Notes under the pieces: generated by a model
The model's input: only the letters and a program-made list of their open reading frames with translations
Told to the model about the DNA's origin: nothing
Databases searched by the model: none
Assembly: GCA_900544825.1 (NCBI GenBank)
Contig: UQWP01000078.1
Span: 1 to 14,227 of the forward strand
DNA from: an uncultured Prevotella sp.
GTDB lineage: Bacteria > Bacteroidota > Bacteroidia > Bacteroidales > Bacteroidaceae
Reading direction: 5' to 3'
DNA length: 14,227 nt
Translations under genes and position numbers: made by a program
Shown here: one piece after another, positions 13,057 to 14,227 of the stretch
How the letters are laid out: every line of letters begins with the position of its first letter
How positions within the stretch are numbered: position 1 is the first letter of the stretch

Positions 13057-13755
13057 ATGTTTTGGAAAAAGATCATCATCCTATACCTTGCTCTCCCCAT
13101 GCTTTTCAGCCTTCCATCCAAGGCGCAGAAGCCGGGGGACATCATCAGCGAGCAAACCATCAGAAAACTTGGAGAGAAGCATTTCTTCTCCATCTCACCT
13201 ATCCCTGACCCCATCTTCCATCTGATGCTAGGAAAGACGTATAAGAAGAACTGTACCGTGGCAAGAAGTGAATTGCGATACCTGCGATGCCTCCATGTGG
13301 ATAAGGATGGCAGAAACATCGTAGGTGAAATGGTGGTAAACAAGGCGATAGCCGCTGATGTACTCGATATCCTCAGGAAGCTATATGAGGCAAAATATCC
13401 GATAGAACGAATGCGGCTTATCGACTACTGGGATGCAGACGATGAAAGGGCGATGAGGGATAACAACTCCTCCAGCTTCAACTTCCGATTCATCTCGCAT
13501 ACCAAGATCGTTTCGAAGCATGGCAGGGGACTTGCCGTTGACATCAACACCCTCTACAATCCCTATCATAAGTATTTGAAGAATGGCAATGAAGTGGTAG
13601 AGCCAGCTACCGCACGACCTTATCTCGACCGCAGCAAGCACCATGCTTATATGATCAAGAAGGGCGATTTATGCTACCGGCTCTTCAAGGAGAAAGGTTT
13701 CCGATGGGGTGGCGACTGGAAGCATAGCAAGGATTACCAGCACTTCGAGAAATAA
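13057..13755 (+). CDS. Secreted M15-type (VanY/extensin-like) metallopeptidase
   Basis: This is a probable periplasmic zinc peptidase acting on peptidoglycan cross-bridges or stems, 232 residues. Residues 1-23 form a signal peptide (KKIIILYLALPMLFSLPSKA). The catalytic motif SKHGRGLAVDIN (153-164) gives SxHxxGxAxD with H155 and D162. The C-terminal WGGDW (217-221) and KDYQHFE (225-231, H229) supply the remaining zinc-site residues expected in M15 enzymes. All key residues are present, so it should be active; D,D- versus L,D-specificity cannot be read. AAGGAG 8 bases before the ATG is a good ribosome binding site. It lies 82 bases after lrp with no promoter visible in the purine-rich gap, so it is probably co-transcribed, and it ends at a strong terminator. 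Confidence 0.87.
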   Translation: MFWKKIIILYLALPMLFSLPSKAQKPGDIISEQTIRKLGEKHFFSISPIPDPIFHLMLGKTYKKNCTVARSELRYLRCLHVDKDGRNIVGEMVVNKAIAADVLDILRKLYEAKYPIERMRLIDYWDADDERAMRDNNSSSFNFRFISHTKIVSKHGRGLAVDINTLYNPYHKYLKNGNEVVEPATARPYLDRSKHHAYMIKKGDLCYRLFKEKGFRWGGDWKHSKDYQHFEK

Positions 13756-13764
13756 GAACACAAG

Positions 13765-13816
13765 AAGGCTATGCTGTTGTTGCTTGAGATTCATCAACAA
13801 ACAGCATAGCCTTTTT
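13765..13816 (+). terminator. Intrinsic terminator after the M15 peptidase gene
   Basis: AAGGCTATGCTGTT (13765-13778) pairs perfectly with 13800-13813. An inner GTTG/CAAC extends the stem past one bulged A. TTTTT follows at 13812-13816. It begins 10 bases after the stop codon. Confidence 0.9.
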
Positions 13817-13902
13817 ATGATTTGGAAGCTTGATTATCAAGCAGCATAATTAGCTGATAATCCAACTGTCCTTAGTAAATTTGTCTAACTGCGCTCAATT
13901 AC
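13817..13902. other. Intergenic stretch with short inverted repeats downstream of the small minus-strand gene
   Basis: GCTTGA-TTA-TCAAGC (about 13828-13842) and ATTATC...GATAAT (about 13836-13862) can form alternative hairpins. CTAACTG occurs twice (near 13885 and 13903). The hairpins could trim or end the minus-strand small transcript, but lack a clear T-run. No gene was seen. Confidence 0.35.
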
Positions 13903-14007
13903 CTAACTGTACCAAACAGAATTATAATCTCTGCGGTCATCTTCCTCATTATAGAGGTTCTCATACTCAAGGTTCATTGCCTCGAATTTTTCCTGTGTCT
14001 GTTTCAT
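13903..14007 (-). CDS. Small acidic protein of 34 residues, unknown function
   Basis: On the minus strand an ATG at 14007 is preceded by AGGAGGGG with about 7 bases from AGGAGG to the start, the strongest Shine-Dalgarno in the window. The product begins MKQTQEKFEAMNLEYENLYN, continues with EEDDRRD and ends NSVWYS; it is acidic, aromatic near the end, and has no signal peptide or membrane helix. A TATTTTTG -7 element lies about 56 bases upstream (14063-14070). It is too short for ordinary gene callers. I do not recognise the family. The strong start and own promoter make translation likely; the role is unknown. Confidence 0.6.
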   Translation of the reverse strand: MKQTQEKFEAMNLEYENLYNEEDDRRDYNSVWYS

Positions 14008-14062
14008 GATAGCCCCTCCTATTACTTTAAGTCAATAAATTCGTTTCTATCTTTTGTATATG

Positions 14063-14070
14063 CAAAAATA
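14063..14070 (-). promoter_or_regulatory. -7 element for the 34-residue gene
   Basis: Minus-strand TATTTTTG fits TAnnTTTG. The nearest TTG (14096-14094) gives a 23-base spacer, longer than ideal. The leader would be about 50 bases. Confidence 0.45.
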
Positions 14071-14114
14071 GCAAAAAAATGAATCAATGCTGTCAACTAT
14101 TCAGAAAACTTTTG

Positions 14115-14122
14115 TATTTTTG
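14115..14122 (+). promoter_or_regulatory. -7 element pointing out of the window
   Basis: Plus-strand TATTTTTG fits TAnnTTTG, with no clear -33 box. The sequence after it (14123-14227) has only very short frames (MNMNYNNKNEYG from 14174, MNTVNEI from 14200), so it is probably the leader of a gene beyond the edge. Confidence 0.4.
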
Positions 14123-14227
14123 CATCAGAAAGCCATATTTGGCGACATTAAGAACAATTAGAATGAAGAAATAATGAATATGAACTATAATAATAAAAAT
14201 GAATACGGTTAACGAAATTTAGCATAA

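Overview
The window looks like chromosomal DNA of a Bacteroidota bacterium, most likely the Prevotella/Segatella group (S. copri-like). The grounds are repeated promoters of the Bacteroidota form (TTG or TTTG, about 20 bases, then TAnnTTTG), start codons often without a strong ribosome binding site, and an ECF sigma / anti-sigma / STN-bearing outer-membrane receptor set. Genus level is an inference; no rRNA or marker gene settles it.

Left part (1-5818), AT-richer by eye and accessory in character. Two abutting perfect hairpins (113-152) precede an AbiEi/AbiEii type IV toxin-antitoxin pair with overlapping genes. Next comes a cell-surface signalling operon: ECF sigma factor, a compact membrane anti-sigma protein with a DUF4974-like C-terminus but no visible FecR barrel, and an 851-residue outer-membrane beta-barrel receptor with an N-terminal STN signalling domain. 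There is no SusD partner, so the ligand is unknown. A gene-poor 458-base gap (5819-6276) separates this block from the rest.

Right part (6277-13755), GC-richer by eye and more core-like. A nitroreductase and a membrane-anchored MutS-domain ATPase form an operon, with a 14-bp palindrome, a near-consensus promoter and a structured leader upstream. A 17-bp-stem bidirectional terminator separates it from convergent greA. A PepSY-type membrane protein is transcribed away from greA; its start region is duplicated and encodes a 7-codon ORF joined to the main start by ATGA. The PepSY gene overlaps the 3' end of a convergent MetE-like methyltransferase gene by 56 bases. The metE-like gene is divergent from an Lrp/AsnC regulator, and the shared region carries one exact and one 14/15 match to the E. 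coli Lrp consensus, 41 bp apart. The Lrp gene is followed by a possible 26-codon ORF and a secreted M15-type peptidase, closed by a strong terminator.

Right edge (13817-14227). A 34-codon minus-strand gene with an excellent Shine-Dalgarno sequence is visible, with divergent promoter-like elements upstream, one of them pointing out of the window.

No CRISPR array, tRNA, rRNA or intact insertion sequence was seen. The best candidates for new biology are the Lrp-box pair at metE/lrp, the duplicated coupled start of the PepSY gene, the compact anti-sigma protein, the Cys-bearing 9-residue repeats in the MutS-like ATPase, and the two small ORFs.
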